From Paragordius varius (Eukaryota; Nematomorpha): 64,000 nucleotides of DNA. This document shows positions 24,710 to 39,190 of the stretch, piece by piece; position 1 is the first letter of the stretch; each line of letters begins with the position of its first letter. The notes under the pieces are model-generated. The model had not been told where the DNA came from, did not search any database, and saw only the letters and a program-made list of their open reading frames with translations. The DNA lies in contig OZ176050.1 in the NCBI GenBank assembly GCA_964247055.1, positions 1,612,001 to 1,676,000 of the forward strand. Direction: 5' to 3'. Both the position numbers and the translations under genes were made by a program.

Positions 24710-24900
24710 CATCAAAATATAGAAATAGTTTGACAAACTCTTTCATATCCGATTTTTACAACGATACTTTAAAAATTAATGTATAAAACTAGTCGTATCA
24801 ATAAATCGCATCAATACTCAAGTTAAACTTTGTCCTTAAAAATCGGATATTGGTCACCGGTGAACAAAATTATTTTTTATACATTCTCTTAGTAAGACTA
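24710..24900 (+). repeat. 191-bp monomer variant with 13-bp internal duplication
   Basis: A clean example of the long variant, which recurs many times in most zones of the window. It equals the 178-bp unit plus 13 bp inserted just after ACTAGTCG. It is preceded by a 178-bp monomer carrying TCGTTAAAAATCGAAT and followed by another 178-bp monomer, an order repeated elsewhere (for example around 21.8-22.1 kb and 25.4-25.6 kb). It therefore behaves as a fixed member of several higher-order repeats, not as a random insertion. Confidence 0.95.
24796..24808 (+). repeat. 13-bp insertion TATCAATAAATCG, an imperfect tandem duplication
   Basis: The insertion makes two successive copies of CG(T/C)ATCAATA separated by AAT, so it most likely arose by slippage of CGCATCAATA plus three bases. 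It lies beside the central ACTAGT and lengthens the spacer between the two 14-bp inverted arms from 65 to 78 bp, a little over one helical turn. Sub-variants include TATAAATAAATCG (about 1,911 and 5,193), TATCAATAAGTCG (about 48.5-53 kb) and GTATGAATAAGTCG (15,973, 17,750 and 18,902). Confidence 0.9.
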
Positions 24901-26920
24901 CATCAAAATATAGAGATAGTTTGACAAACTCTTTCATATCCGATTTTTACAACGATACTTTAAAAATTAATGTATAAAACTAGTCGCATCAATACTCAAG
25001 TTAAACTTTGTCCTTAAAAATCGGATATTGGTCACCGGTGAACAAAATTATTTTTTATACATTCTCTTAGCAAGACTACATCAAAATATAGAGATAGTTT
25101 GACAAACTCTTTCATATCCGATTTTTAGAGCGATACTTTAAAAATTATGGTATTAAACCAGTCGCATCATTACTCAAGTTAAACTTTGTCCTTAAAAATC
25201 GGATATTGGTCACCGGTGAACAAAATTATTTTTTATACATTCTCTTAGTAAGACTACATCAAAATATAGAGATAGTTTGACAAACTCTTTCATATCCGAT
25301 TTTTACAACGATACTTTAAAAATTAATGTATAAAACTAGTCGCATCAATACTCAAGTTAAACTTTGTCGTTAAAAATCGAATATTGGTCACCGGTGAACA
25401 AAATTATTTTTTATACATTCTCTTAGTAAGACTACATCAAAATATAGAAATAGTTTGACAAACTCTTTCATATCCGATTTTTACAACGATACTTTAAAAA
25501 TTAATGTATAAAACTAGTCGTATCAATAAATCGCATCAATACTCAAGTTAAACTTTGTCCTTAAAAATCGGATATTGGTCACCGGTGAACAAAATTATTT
25601 TTTATACATTCTCTTAGTAAGACTACATCAAAATATAGAGATAGTTTGACAAACTCTTTCATATCCGATTTTTACAACGATACTTTATAAATTAATGTAT
25701 TAAACTAGTCGCATCAATACTCAAGTTAAACTTTGTCCTTAAAAATCGGATATTGGTCACCGGTATTTTTTTTACATTCTCTTAGTAAGACTACAGCAAA
25801 ATATAGAGATAGTTTGACAAATTCTTTCATATCCGATTTTTACAACGATACTTTAAAAATTAATGTATTAAACTAGTCGCATCAATACTCAAGTTAAACT
25901 TTGTCCTTAAAAATGGGATATTGGTCACCGGTGAACAAAATTATTTTTTATACATTCTCTTAGTAAGACTACATCAAAATATAGAGATAGTTTGACAAAC
26001 TCTTTCATATCCGATTTTTACAACGATACTTTAAAAATTAATGTATTAAACTAGTCGCATCAATACTCAAGTTAAACTTTGTCCTTAAAAATCGGATATT
26101 GGTCACCAATATTTTTTATACATTCTCTTAGTAAGACTACAGCAAAATATAGAGATAGTTTGACAAATTCTTTCATATCCGATTTTTACAACGATACTTT
26201 AAAAATTAATGTATTAAACTAGTCGCATCAATACTCAAGTTAAACTTTGTCCTTAAAAATGGGATATTGGTCACCGGTGAACAAAATTATTTTTTATACA
26301 TTCTCTTAGTAAGACTACATCAAAATATAGAGATAGTTTGACAAACTCTTTCTAATCCGATTTTTACAACGATACTTTAAAAATTAATGTATTAAACTAG
26401 TCGCATCAATACTCAAGTTAAACTTTGTCCTTAAAAATCGGATATTGGTCACCGGTGAACAAAATAATTTTTTATACATTCTCTTAGTAAGACTACAGCA
26501 AAATATAGAGATAGTTTGACAAATTCTTTCATATCCGATTTTTACAACGATACTTTAAAAATTAATGTATAAAACTAGTCGCATCAATACTCAAGTTAAA
26601 CTTTGTCCTTAAAAATCGGATATTGGTCACCGGTGAACAAAATTATTTTTTATACATTCTCTTAGCAAGACTACATCAAAATATAGAGATAGTTTGACAA
26701 ACTCTTTCATATCCGATTTTTAGAGCGATACTTTAAAAATTATGGTATTAAACCAGTCGCATCAATACTCAATTTAAACTTTGTCCTTAAAAATCGGATA
26801 TTGGTCACCGGTGAACAAAATTATTTTTTATACATTCTCTTAGTAAGACTACATCAAAATATAGAGATAGTTTGACAAACTCTTTCATATCCGATTTTTA
26901 CAACGATACTTTAAAAATTA

Positions 26921-29900
26921 ATGTATAAAACTAGTCGCATCAATACTCAAGTTAAACTTTGTCGTTAAAAATCGAATATTGGTCACCGGTGAACAAAATT
27001 ATTTTTTATACATTCTCTTAGTAAGACTACATCAAAATATAGAAATAGTTTGACAAACTCTTTCATATCCGATTTTTACAACGATACTTTAAAACTAGTC
27101 GTATCAATAAATCGCATCAATACTCAAGTTAAACTTTGTCCTTAAAAATCGGATATGGGTCACCGGTGAACAAAATTATTTTTTATACATTCTCTTAGTA
27201 GGACTACATCAAAATATAGAGATAGTTTGACAAACTCTTTCATATCCGATTTTTAGAGCGATACTTTAAAAATTATGGTATTAAACCAGTCGCATCAATA
27301 CTCAAGTTAAACTTTGTCCTTAAAAATCGGATATTGATCACCGGTGAACAAAATTATTTTTTATACATTCTCTTAGCAAGACTACATCAAAATATAGAGA
27401 TAGTTTGACAAACTCTTTCATATCCGATTTTTAGAGCGATACTTTAAAAATTATGGTATTAAACCAGTCGCATCAATACTCAAGTTAAACTTTGTCCTTA
27501 AAAATCGGATATTGGTCACCGGTGAACAAAATTATTTTTTATACATTCTCTTAGTAAGACTACATCAAAATATAGAGATAGTTTGACAAACTCTTTCATA
27601 TCCGATTTTTACAACGATACTTTAAAAATTAATGTATTAAACTAGTCGCATCAATACTCAAGTTAAACTTTGTCCTTAAAAATCGGATATTGGTCACCGG
27701 TATTTTTTATACATTCTCTTAGTAAGACTACAGCAAAATATAGAGATAGTTTGACAAATTCTTTCATATCCGATTTTTACAACGATACTTTAAAAATTAA
27801 TGTATTAAACTAGTCGCATCAATACTCAAGTTAAACTTTGTCCTTAAAAATGGGATATTGGTCACCGGTGAACAAAATTATTTTTTATACATTCTCTTAG
27901 TAAGACTACATCAAAATATAGAGATAGTTTGACAAACTCTTTCATATCCGATTTTTACAACGATACTTTAAAAATTAATGTATTAAAATAGTCGCATCTA
28001 TACTCAAGTTAAACTTTGTCCTTAAAAATCGGATATTGGTCACCGGTGAACAAAATAATTTTTTATACATTCTCTTAGTAAGACTACAGCAAAATATAGA
28101 GATAGTTTGACAAATTCTTTCATATCCGATTTTTACAACGATACTTTAAAAATTAATGTATAAAACTAGTCGCATCAATACTCAAGTTAAACTTTGTCCT
28201 TAAAAATCGGATATTGGTCACCGGTGAACAAAATTATTTTTTATACATTCTCTTAGCAAGACTACATCAAAATATAGAGATAGTTTGACAAACTCTTTCA
28301 TATCCGATTTTTAGAGCGATACTTTAAATATTATGGTATTAAACCAGTCGCATCAATACTCAATTTAAACTTTGTCCTTAAAAATCGGATATTGGTCACC
28401 GGTGAACAAAATTATTTTTTATACATTCTCTTAGTAAGACTACATCAAAATATAGAGATAGTTTGACAAACTCTTTCATATCCGATTTTTACAACGATAC
28501 TTTAAAAATTAATGTATAAAACTAGTCGCATCAATACTCAAGTTAAACTTTGTCGTTAAAAATCGAATATTGGTCACCGGTGAACAAAATTATTTTTTAT
28601 ACATTCTCTTAGTAAGACTACATCAAAATATAGAAATAGTTTGACAAACTCTTTCATATCCGATTTTTACAACGATACTTTAAAAATTAATGTATAAAAC
28701 TAGTCGTATCAATAAATCGCATCAATACTCAAGTTAAACTTTGTCCTTAAAAATCGGATATGGGTCACCGGTGAACAAAATTATTTTTTATACATTCTCT
28801 TAGTAGGACTACATCAAAATATAGAGATAGTTTGACAAACTCTTACATATCCGATTTTTAGAGCGATACTTTAAAAATTATGGTATTAAACCAGTCGCAT
28901 CAATACTCAAGTTAAACTTTGTCCTTAAAAATCGGATATTGATCACCGGTGAACAAAATTATTTTTTATACATTCTCTTAGCAAGACTACATCAAAATAT
29001 AGAGATAGTTTGACAAACTCTTTCATATCCGATTTTTAGAGCGATACTTTAAAAATTATGGTATTAAACCAGTCGCATCAATACTCAAGTTAAACTTTGT
29101 CCTTAAAAATCGGATATTGGTCACCGGTGAACAAAATTATTTTTTATACATTCTCTTAGTAAGACTACATCAAAATATAGAGATAGTTTGACAAACTCTT
29201 TCATATCCGATTTTTACAACGATACTTTAAAAATTAATGTATAAAACTAGTCGCATCAATACTCAAGTTAAACTTTGTCGTTAAAAATCGAATATTGGTC
29301 ACCGGTGAACAAAATTATTTTTTATACATTCTCTTAGTAAGACTACATCAAAATATAGAAATAGTTTGACAAACTCTTTCATATCCGATTTTTACAACGA
29401 TACTTTAAAAATTAATGTATAAAACTAGTCGTATCAATAAATCGCATCAATACTCAAGTTAAACTTTGTCCTTAAAAATCGGATATTGGTCACCGGTGAA
29501 CAAAATTATTTTTTATACATTCTCTTAGTAAGACTACATCAAAATATAGAGATAGTTTGACAAACTCTTTCATATCCGATTTTTACAACGATACTTTAAA
29601 AATTAATGTATTAAACTAGTCGCATCAATACTCAAGTTAAACTTTGTCCTTAAAAATCGGATATTGGTCACCGGTATTTTTTATACATTCTCTTAGTAAG
29701 ACTACAGCAAAATATAGAGATAGTTTGACAAATTCTTTCATATCCGATTTTTACAACGATACTTTAAAAATTAATGTATTAAACTAGTCGCATCAATACT
29801 CAAGTTAAACTTTGTCCTTAAAAATCGGATATTGGTCACCGGTATTTTTTATACATTCTCTTAGTAAGACTACAGCAAAATATAGAGATAGTTTGACAAA

Positions 29901-32900
29901 TTCTTTCATATCCGATTTTTACAACGATACTTTAAAAATTAATGTATTAAACTAGTCGCATCAATACTCAAGTTAAACTTTGTCCTTAAAAATGGGATAT
30001 TGGTCACCGGTGAACAAAATTATTTTTTATACATTCTCTTAGTAAGACTACATCAAAATATAGAGATAGTTTGACAAACTCTTTCATATCCGATTTTTAC
30101 AACGATACTTAAAAAATTAATGTATTAAACTAGTCGCATCAATACTCAAGTTAAACTTTGTCCTTAAAAATCGGATATTGGTCACCGGTGAACAAAATAA
30201 TTTTTTATACATTCTCTTAGTAAGACTACAGCAAAATATAGAGATAGTTTGACAAATTCTTTCATATCCGATTTTTACAACGATACTTTAAAAATTAATG
30301 TATAAAACTAGTCGCATCAATACTCAAGTTAAACTTTGTCCTTAAAAATCGGATATTGGTCACCGGTGAACAAAATTATTTTTTATACATTCTCTTAGCA
30401 AGACTACATCAAAATATAGAGATAGTTTGACAAACTCTTTCATATCCGATTTTTAGAGCGATACTTTAAAAATTATGGTATTAAACCAGTCGCATCAATA
30501 CTCAAGTTAAACTTTGTCCTTAAAAATCGGATATTGGTCACCGGTGAACAAAATTATTTTTTATACATTCTCTTAGTAAGACTACATCAAAATATAGAGA
30601 TAGTTTGACAAACTCTTTCATATCCGATTTTTACAACGATACTTTAAAAATTAATGTATAAAACTAGTCGCATCAATACTCAAGTTAAACTTTGTCGTTA
30701 AAAATCGAATATTGGTCACCGGTGAACAAAATTATTTTTTATACATTCTCTTAGCAAGACTACATCAAAATATAGAGATAGTTTGACAAACTCTTTCATA
30801 TCCGATTTTTAGAGCGATACTTTAAAAATTATGGTATTAAACCAGTCGCATCAATACTCAATTTAAACTTTGTCCTTAAAAATCGGATATTGGTCACCGG
30901 TGAACAAAATTATTTTTTATACATTCTCTTAGTAAGACTACATCAAAATATAGAGATAGTTTGACAAACTCTTTCATATCCGATTTTTACAACGATACTT
31001 TAAAAATTAATGTATAAAACTAGTCGCATCAATACTCAAGTTAAACTTTGTCGTTAAAAATCGAATATTGGTCACCGGTGAACAAAATTATTTTTTATAC
31101 ATTCTCTTAGTAAGACTACATCAAAATATAGAAATAGTTTGACAAACTCTTTCATATCCGATTTTTACAACGATACTTTAAAAATTAATGTATAAAACTA
31201 GTCGTATCAATAAATCGCATCAATACTCAAGTTAAACTTTGTCCTTAAAAATCGGATATGGGTCACCGGTGAACAAAATTATTTTTTATACATTCTCTTA
31301 GTAGGACTACATCAAAATATAGAGATAGTTTGACAAACTCTTTCATATCCGATTTTTAGAGCGATACTTTAAAAATTATGGTATTAAACCAGTCGCATCA
31401 ATACTCAAGTTAAACTTTGTCCTTAAAAATCGGATATTGATCACCGGTGAACAAAATTATTTTTTATACATTCTCTTAGCAAGACTACATCAAAATATAG
31501 AGATAGTTTGACAAACTCTTTCATATCCGATTTTTAGAGCGATACTTTAAAAATTATGGTATTAAACCAGTCGCATCAATACTCAAGTTAAACTTTGTCC
31601 TTAAAAATCGGATATTGGTCACCGGTGAACAAAATTATTTTTTATACATTCTCTTAGTAAGACTACATCAAAATATAGAGATAGTTTGACAAACTCTTTC
31701 ATATCCGATTTTTACAACGACACTTTAAAAATTAATGTATAAAACTAGTCGCATCAATACTCAAGTTAAACTTTGTCGTTAAAAATCGAATATTGGTCAC
31801 CGGTGAACAAAATTATTTTTTATACATTCTCTTAGTAAGACTACATCAAAATATAGAAATAGTTTGACAAACTCTTTCATATCCGATTTTTACAACGATA
31901 CTTTAAAAATTAATGTATAAAACTAGTCGTATCAATAAATCGCATCAATACTCAAGTTAAACTTTGTCCTTAAAAATCGGATATTGGTCACCGGTGAACA
32001 AAATTATTTTTTATACATTCTCTTAGTAAGACTACATCAAAATATAGAGATAGTTTGACAAACTCTTTCATATCCGATTTTTACAACGATACTTTAAAAA
32101 TTAATGTATTAAACTAGTCGCATCAATACTCAAGTTAAACTTTGTCCTTAAAAATCGGATATTGGTCACCGGTATTTTTTATACATTCTCTTAGTAAGAC
32201 TACAGCAAAATATAGAGATAGTTTGACAAATTCTTTCATATCCGATTTTTACAACGATACTTTAAAAATTAATGTATTAAACTAGTCGCATCAATACTCA
32301 AGTTAAACTTTGTCCTTAAAAATGGGATATTGGTCACCGGTGAACAAAATTATTTTTTATACATTCTCTTAGTAAGACTACATCAAAATATAGAGATAGT
32401 TTGACAAACTCTTTCATATCCGATTTTTACAACGATACTTTAAAAATTAATGTATTAAACTAGTCGCATCAATACTCAAGTTAAACTTTGTCCTTAAAAA
32501 TCGGATATTGGTCACCGGTGAACAAAATTATTTTTTATACATTCTCTTAGTAAGACTACAGCAAAATATAGAGATAGTTTGACAAATTCTTTCATATCCG
32601 ATTTTTACAACGACTTTAAAAATTAATGTATAAAACTAGTCGCATCAATACTCAAGTTAAACTTTGTCCTTAAAAATCGGATATTGGTCACCGGTGAACA
32701 AAATTATTTTTTATACATTCTCTTAGTCAAAATATAGAGATAGTTTGACAAACTCTTTCATATCCGATTTTTAGAGCGATACTTTAAAAATTATGGTATT
32801 AAACCAGTCGCATCAATACTCAAGTTAAACTTTGTCCTTAAAAATCGGATATTGGTCACCGGTGAACAAAATTATTTTTTATACATTCTCTTAGTAAGAC

Positions 32901-33780
32901 TACATCAAAATATAGAGATAGTTTGACAAACTCTTTCATATCCGATTTTTACAACGATACTTTAAAAATTAATGTATAAAACTAGTCGCATCAATACTCA
33001 AGTTAAACTTTGTCGTTAAAAATCGAATATTGGTCACCGGTGAACAAAATTATTTTTTATACATTCTCTTAGTAAGACTACATCAAAATATAGAAATAGT
33101 TTGACAAACTCTTTCATATCCGATTTTTACAACGATACTTTAAAAATTAATGTATAAAACTAGTCGTATCAATAAATCGCATCAATACTCAAGTTAAACT
33201 TTGTCCTTAAAAATCGGATATGGGTCACCGGTGAACAAAATTATTTTTTATACATTCTCTTAGTAGGACTACATCAAAATATAGAGATAGTTTGACAAAC
33301 TCTTTCATATCCGATTTTTAGAGCGATACTTTAAAAATTATGGTATTAAACCAGTCGCATCAATACTCAAGTTAAACTTTGTCCTTAAAAATCGGATATT
33401 GATCACCGGTGAACAAAATTATTTTTTTTACATTCTCTTAGCAAGACTACATCAAAATATAGAGATAGTTTGACAAACTCTTTCATATCCGATTTTTAGA
33501 GCGATACTTTAAAAATTATGGTATTAAACCAGTCGCATCAATACTCAAGTTAAACTTTGTCCTTAAAAATCGGATATTGGTCACTGGTGAACAAAATTAT
33601 TTTTTATACATTCTCTTAGTAAGACTACATCAAAATATAGAGATAGTTTGACAAACTCTTTCATATCCGATTTTTACAACGATACTTTAAAAATTAATGT
33701 ATAAAACTAGTCGCATCAATACTCAAGTTAAACTTTATCCTTAAAAATTGGATATTGGTCACCGGTGAACAAAATAATTT
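26921..33780 (+). repeat. Mixed module block with the ATATGGGTCACC tag
   Basis: The tag GGATATGGGTCACC occurs at 27155, 28760, 31258 and 33220. Each time it is followed by a GAGCGAT monomer ending in ATTGATCACCGG. CAATTTAAAC lies 399 bp before the tag at 28361/28760 and 30859/31258, and 385 bp before it at 26770/27155, where a 14-bp deletion near 27,090 accounts for the difference. Spacings between tags are 1,605, 2,498 and 1,962 bp, so modules are shared but their number varies. There is no gene or foreign insertion. Confidence 0.88.
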
Positions 33781-36299
33781 TTTATACATTCTCTTAGTAA
33801 GACTACATCAAAATATAGAGATAGTTTGACAAACTCTTTCATATCCGATTTTTAGAGCGATACTTTAAAAATTATGGTATTAAACCAGTCGCATCAATAC
33901 TCAAGTTAAACTTTGTCCTTAAAAATCGGATATTGGTCACCGGTGAACAAAATTATTTTTTATACATTCTCTTAGTAAGACTACATCAAAATATAGAGAC
34001 AGTTTGACAAACTCTTTCATATCCGATTTTTACAACGATACTTTAAAAATTAATGTATAAAACTAGTCGCATCAATACTCAAGTTAAACTTTATCCTTAA
34101 AAATTGGATATTGGTCACCGGTGAACAAAATAATTTTTTATACATTCTCTTAGTAAGACTACCTCAAAATATAGAGATAGTTTGACAAACTCTTTCATAT
34201 CCGATTTTTACAACGATACTTTAAAAATTAATGTTTAAAACTAGTCGTATCAATAAATCGCATCAATACTCAAGTTAAACTTTGTCCTTAAAAATCGGAT
34301 ATTGGTCACCAGTGAACAAAATTATTTTTTATACATTCTCTTAGTAAGACTACATCAAAATATAGAGATAGTTTGACAAACTCTTTCATATCCGATTTTT
34401 ACAACGATACTTTAAAAATTAATGTGTTAAACTAGTCGCATCAATACTCAAATTAAACTTTGTCCTTAAAAATCGTATATTGGTCACCGGTGAACAAAAT
34501 TATTTTTTATATATTCTCTTAGCAAGACTACATCAAAATATAGAGATAGTTTGAAAAACTCTTTCATATCCGATTTTTACAACGATACTTTAAAAATTAA
34601 TGTATAAAACTAGTCGTATCAATAAATCGCATCAATACTCAAGTTAAACTTTGTCCTTAAAAATCGGATATTGGTCACCGGTGAACAAAATTATTTTTTA
34701 TACATTCTCTTAGCAAGACTACATCAAAATATAGAGATATTTTGACAAACTCTTTCATATCCGATTTTTAGAGCGTTACTTTAAAAATTATGGTATTAAA
34801 CCAGTCGCATCAATAAAGTTAAACTTTGTCCTTAAAAATCGGATATTGGTCACTGGTGAACAAAATTATTTTTTATACATTCTCTTTGTAAGACTACATC
34901 AAAATATAGAGATAGTTTGACAAACTCTTTCATATCCGATTTTTACAACGATATTTTAAAAATTAATGTATAAAACTAGTCGCATCAATACTCAAGTTAA
35001 ACTTTGTCGTTAAAAATCGAATATTGGTCACCGGTGAACAAAATTATTTTTTATACATTCTCTTAGTAAGACTACATCAAAATATAGAAATAGTTTGACA
35101 AACTCTTTCATATCCGATTTTTACAACGATACTTTAAAAATTAATGTATTAAACTAGTCGCATCAATACTCAAATTAAACTTTGTCCTTAAAAATCGGAT
35201 ATTGGTCACCGGTGAACAAAATTATTTTTTATATATTCTCTTAGCAAGACTACATCAAAATATAGAGATAGTTTGACAAACTCTTTCATATCCGATTTTT
35301 ACAACGATACTTTAAAAATTAATGTATAAAACTAGTCGTATCAATAAATCGCATCAATACTCAAGTTAAACTTTGTCCTTAAAAATCGGATATTGGTCAC
35401 CGGTGAACAAAATTATTTTTTATACATTCTCTTAGTAGGACTACATCAAAATATAGAGATAGTTTGGCAAACTCTTTCATATCCGATTTTTACAACGATA
35501 CTTTAAAAATTAATGTATAAAACTAGTCGCATCAATACTCAAGTTAAACTTTGTCCTTAAAAATCGAATATTGGTCACCGGTGAACAAAAATATTTTTTA
35601 TACATTATCTTAGTAAGACTACATCAAAATATAGAGATAGTTTGACAAACTCTTTCATATCCGATTTTTACAACGATACTTTAAAAATTAATGTATTAAA
35701 CTAGTCGCATCAATACTCAAGTTAAACTTTGTCGTTAAAAATCGAATATTGGTCACCGGTGAACAAAATTATTTTTTATACATTCTCTTAGTAAGACTAC
35801 ATCAAAATATAGAAATAGTTTGACAAACTCTTTCATATCCGATTTTTACAACGATACTTTAAAAATTAATGTATTAAACTAGTCGCATCAATACTCAAAT
35901 TAAACTTTGTCCTTAAAAATCGGATATTGGTCACCGGTGAACTAAATTATTTTTTATATATTCTCCCAGCAAGACTACATCAAAATATAGAGATAGTTTG
36001 ACAAACTCTTTCATATCCGATTTTTACAACGATACTTTAAAAATTAATGTATAAAACTAGTCGTATCAATAAATCGCATCAATACTCAAGTTAAACTTTG
36101 TCCTTAAAAATCGGATATTGGTCACCGGTGAACAAAATTATTTTTTATACATTCTCTTAGTAACACTACATCAAAATATAGAGATAGTTTGACAAACTCT
36201 TTCATATCCGATTTTTACAACGATACTTTAAAAAATTAATGTGTTAAACTAGTCGCATCAATACTCAAATTAAACTTTGTCCTTAAAAATCGGATATTG
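33781..36299 (+). repeat. Duplicate segment, left copy (partner at 44.2-46.8 kb)
   Basis: From about 34.3 kb markers recur about 10.4 kb downstream: GAAAAACTC at 34553 and 44979, CAATAAAGTT at 34811 and 45237, TCTCTTTGTA at 34881 and 45307 (all 10,426), then TTCTCCCAGC at 35961 and 46384 and TAACACTAC at 36161 and 46584 (both 10,423). The change of 3 bp comes from TATATCTTAG near 45,660 in the right copy. The first few monomers, 33.8-34.2 kb, instead resemble the 16.5-16.9 and 19.4-19.7 kb type with TATCCTTAAAAATTGG. Confidence 0.88.
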
Positions 36300-38310
36300 G
36301 TCACCGGTGAACAAAATAATTTTTTATACATTCTCTTAGTAAGACTACATCAAAATATAGAGATAGTTTGACAAACTCTTTCATATCCGATTTTTACAAC
36401 GATACTTTAAAAATTATGGTATTAAACCAGTCGCATCAATACTCAAGTTAAACTTTGTCCTTAAAAATCGGATATTGGTCACCGGTGAACAAAATTATTT
36501 TTTATACATTCTCTTAGTAAGACTACATCAAAATATAGAGATAGTTTGACAAACTCTTTCATATCCGATTTTTACAACGATACTTTAAAAATTAATGTAT
36601 AAAACTAGTCGCATCAATACTCAAGTTAAACTTTGTCCTTAAAAATCGGATATTGGTCACCGGTGAAAAAAATTATTTTTTATACATTCTCTTAGCAAGA
36701 CTACATCAAAATATAGAGATAGTTTGACAAACTCTTTCATATCCGATTTTTAGAGCGATACTTTAAAAAATTAATGTGTTAAACTAGTCGCATCAATACT
36801 CAAGTTAAACTTTGTCCTTAAAAATCGGATATTGGTCACCGGTGAACAAAATTATTTTTTATACATTCTCTTAGTAAGACTACATCAAAATATAGAGATA
36901 GTTTGACAAACTCTTTCATATCCGATTTTTACAACGATACTTTAAAAATTAATGTATAAAACTAGTCGCATCAATATTCAAGTTAAACTTTATCCTTAAA
37001 AATTGGATATTGGTCACCGGTGAACAAAATAATTTTTTATACATTCTCTTGGTAAGACTACATCAAAATATAGAGATAGTTTGACAAACTCTTTCATATC
37101 CGATTTTTACAACGATACTTTAAAAATTAATGTTTAAAACTAGTCGTATCAATAAATCGCATCAATACTCAAGTTAAACTTTGTCCTTAAAAATCGGATA
37201 TTGGTCACCAGTGAACAAAATTATTTTTTATACATTCTCTTAGTAAGACTACATCAAAATATAGAGATAGTTTGACAAACTCTTTCATATCCGATTTTTA
37301 CAACGATACTTTAAAAATTAATGTGTTAAACTAGTCGCATCAATACTCAAATTAAACTTTGTGCTTAAAAATCGTATATTGGTCACCGGTGAACAAAATT
37401 ATTTTTTTTATATTCTCTTAGCAAGACTACATCAAAATATAGAGATAGTTTGAAAAACTCTTTCATATCCGATTTTTACAACGATACTTTAAAAATTAAT
37501 GTATAAAACTAGTCGTATCAATAAATCGCATCCATACTCAAGTTAAACTTTGTCCTTAAAAATCGGATATTGGTCACCGGTGAACAAAATTATTTTTTAT
37601 ACATTCTCTTAGTAGGACTACATCAAAATATAGAGATAGTTTGGCAAACTCTTTCATATCCGATTTTTACAACGATACTTTAAAAATTAATGCATAAAAC
37701 TAGTCGCATCAATATTCAAGTTAAACTTTGTCCTTAAAAATCGAATATTGGTCACCGGTGAACAAAATTATTTTTTATACATTCTCTTAGTAAGACTACA
37801 TCAAAATATAGAGATAGTTTGACAAACTCCTTCATATCCGATTTTTACAACGATACTTTAAAAATTAATGTTTTAAACTAGTCGCATCAATACTCAAGTT
37901 AAACTTTGTCCTTAAAAATCGGATATTGGTCACCGGTATTTTTTATACATTCTCTTAGTAAGACTACATCAAAATATAGAGATAGTTTGACAAACTATTT
38001 CATATCCGATTTTTACAACGATACTTTAAAAATTAATGTGTTAAACTAATCGCATCAATACTCAAATTAAACTTTGTCCTTAAAAATCGTATATTGGTCA
38101 CCGGTGAACAAAATTATTTTTTATACATTCTCTTAGTAAGACTACATCAAAATATAGAGATAGTTTGACAAACTCTTTCATATCCGATTTTTACAACGAT
38201 ACTTAAAAAATTAATGTATTAAACTAGTCGCATCAATACTCAAGTTAAACTTTGTCCTTAAAAATCGGATATTGGTCACCGGTATTTTTTATACATTCTC
38301 TTAGTAAGAC
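36300..38310 (+). repeat. Long-range duplicate segment, right copy (partner at 19.0-21.0 kb)
   Basis: Right copy of the 17,341-bp-offset duplication. Private changes such as CTTGGTAAG (37052), the long T-run before TATTCTC (about 37,402), ATGCATAAAAC (about 37,690) and TCCTTCATATCC (about 37,828) are all shared with the left copy. Some substitutions separate the copies (TTGTGCTTAAA near 37,361 here; GAAAAAAATT near 36,666 here). Confidence 0.9.
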
Positions 38311-39190
38311 TACAGCAAAATATAGAGATAGTTTGACAAACTCTTTCATATCCGATTTTTACAACGATACTTTAAAAATTAATGTATTAAACTAGTCGCA
38401 TCAATACTCAAGTTAAACTTTGTCCTTAAAAATCGGATTTGGTCACCGGTGAACAAAATAATTTTTTATACATTCTCTTAGTAAGACTACAGCAAAATAT
38501 AGAGATAGTTTGACAAATTCTTTCACATCCGATTTTTACAACGATACTTTAAAAATTAATGTATAAAACTAGTCGCATCAATACTCAAGTTAAACTTTGT
38601 CCTTAAAAATCGGATATTGGTCACCGGTGAACAAAATTATTTTTTATACATTCTCTTAGCAAGACTACATCAAAATATAGAGATAGTTTGACAAACTCTT
38701 TCATATCCGATTTTTAGAGCGATACTTTAAAAATTATGGTATTAAACCAGTCGCATCATTACTCAAGTTAAACTTTGTCCTTAAAAATCGGATATTGGTC
38801 ACCGGTGAACAAAATTATTTTTTATACATTCTCTTAGTAAGACTACATCAAAATATAGAGATAGTTTGACAAACTCTTTCATATCCGATTTTTACAACGA
38901 TACTTTAAAAATTAATGTATAAAACTAGTCGCATCAATACTCAAGTTAAACTTTGTCGTTAAAAATCGAATATTGGTCACCGGTGAACAAAATTATTTTT
39001 TATACATTCTCTTAGTAAGACTACATCAAAATATAGAAATAGTTTGACAAACTCTTTCATATCCGATTTTTACAACGATACTTTAAAAATTAATGTATAA
39101 AACTAGTCGTATCAATAAATCGCATCAATACTCAAGTTAAACTTTGTCCTTAAAAATCGGATATTGGTCACCGGTGAACAAAATTATTTT
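38311..39190 (+). repeat. Satellite linking segment with tetramer remnant
   Basis: GGATTTGGTC at 38438 and CATCATTACTC at 38758 match 21271 and 21591 at an offset of 17,167. The following order (TCGTTAAAAATCGAAT monomer, 191-bp monomer, GTATTAAAC monomer with the 10-bp deletion) follows the arrangement after 25169 and not that after 21591. The segment therefore looks like a recombinant of two HOR phases. Confidence 0.82.

Larger units (their letters stand above)
24124..26920 (+). repeat. 2,853-bp HOR, copy 2
   Basis: Second copy of the preceding unit, nearly base for base at the positions compared. It ends just short of full length: near 26.92 kb the expected GTATTAAAC monomer is replaced by a GTATAAAAC monomer with TCGTTAAAAATCGAAT, switching into a different module order. 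Confidence 0.92.
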
